Shown here piece by piece: positions 63,199 through 63,246 of a stretch of 63,246 nucleotides of DNA (positions are counted from its first letter, which is position 1; every line of letters begins with the position of its first letter). Origin of the DNA: Aquincolibacterium sp964606385 (GTDB lineage Bacteria; Omnitrophota; Omnitrophia; Omnitrophales; Aquincolibacteriaceae); NCBI GenBank assembly GCA_964606385.1, contig CAZSFZ010000011.1, forward strand, positions 1 to 63,246, in the 5' to 3' direction. The translations under genes and the position numbers were made by a program. The notes beneath the pieces are model-generated. The model worked only from the letters and a program-made list of their open reading frames with translations. It was not told the origin of the DNA and did not search any database.

Positions 63199-63246
63199 TC
63201 GCGTATCACGAAGAGAGGAAACCGTGGGCGGTAAAAGCGGTCAGTC
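63192..63246 (+). CDS. Start of a possible gene cut by the window edge
   Basis: ATG at 63192 opens a frame reading MLIAYHEERKPWAVKAVS that is still open at the window end. A purine-rich AAAGGA (63178-63183) precedes the ATG by eight bases and could be a ribosome binding site. Too little is visible to suggest a product. Confidence 0.3.
   Translation, partial: MLIAYHEERKPWAVKAVS

Noticed and set aside
1..63246. tRNA, rRNA, insertion sequence, integrase or attachment site
   Set aside because: None was recognised on reading; there is hardly any non-coding DNA to hold them, and no terminal inverted repeats were seen.

Overview
Nearly the whole window is one gene. A + strand reading frame is already open at the left edge (first complete codon at nt 2) and runs to a 100-base run of N (44721-44820). 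It resumes in another frame directly after the N run and ends at the TAA at 62878-62880. The frame change is best explained by the placeholder length of the gap. The gap falls inside a 330-bp tandem repeat whose intact copy has 50 bp at that point, and 50 bp (or 50 plus any multiple of 330) puts the two halves in one frame. On that reading the window shows at least 20,942 residues of a single protein whose N-terminus lies upstream.

Single proteins of tens of thousands of residues have been reported mainly from Candidatus Omnitrophota. The mix here (YD/Rhs-like and beta-repeat stalk, membrane segments, ATPase and peptidase-like domains) would suit an uncultivated bacterium of that kind assembled from a metagenome. 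There is no rRNA or core gene to fix the taxonomy.

Layout: 0-2.5 kb, YD/Rhs-like tyrosine-rich repeats with three GTADD loops; 2.9-4.4 kb, LLG...NW modules; 4.4-13.1 kb, about 32 tandem Y-Q-W/F repeats, many arranged as a three-unit higher-order repeat; 13.1-13.6 kb, LLG...NW modules again; 13.6-27.7 kb, about 50 related Y-S-W repeats; 27.7-27.9 kb, another LLG...NW-type module; 27.9-30.2 kb, a GxW / SDF repeat array; 30.2-34.2 kb, YD-like repeats; 34.2-34.6 kb, an Ala-rich helix; 34.6-37.7 kb, YD and FGDFTIT-type beta repeats; 37.7-38.1 kb, a coiled coil; 38.7-39.7 kb, a hydrophobic segment; 39.8-47.7 kb, beta-rich repeats including the gap; 47.7-48.9 kb, a polytopic membrane domain of about 10-11 helices; 49-52.9 kb, a helical region; 52.9-55.1 kb, a SecA-like SF2 ATPase; 55.1-62.88 kb, mixed domains with three HExxH motifs and a GNAT acetyltransferase domain.

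Together these suggest a very long extracytoplasmic stalk joined through membrane segments to a motor and enzyme-bearing C-terminal third. Cysteine use agrees: all 18 cysteines seen before 33.6 kb come in close pairs, as expected for disulfides, and all 15 seen after 34.4 kb are single. The topology and any role in attachment, predation or effector delivery are inference.

After the stop, 366 bp of more AT-rich DNA holds a 12-bp palindrome, a possible sigma70-type promoter and two weak, overlapping small reading frames, the last cut by the window edge. I saw no tRNA, rRNA, CRISPR array or insertion sequence.
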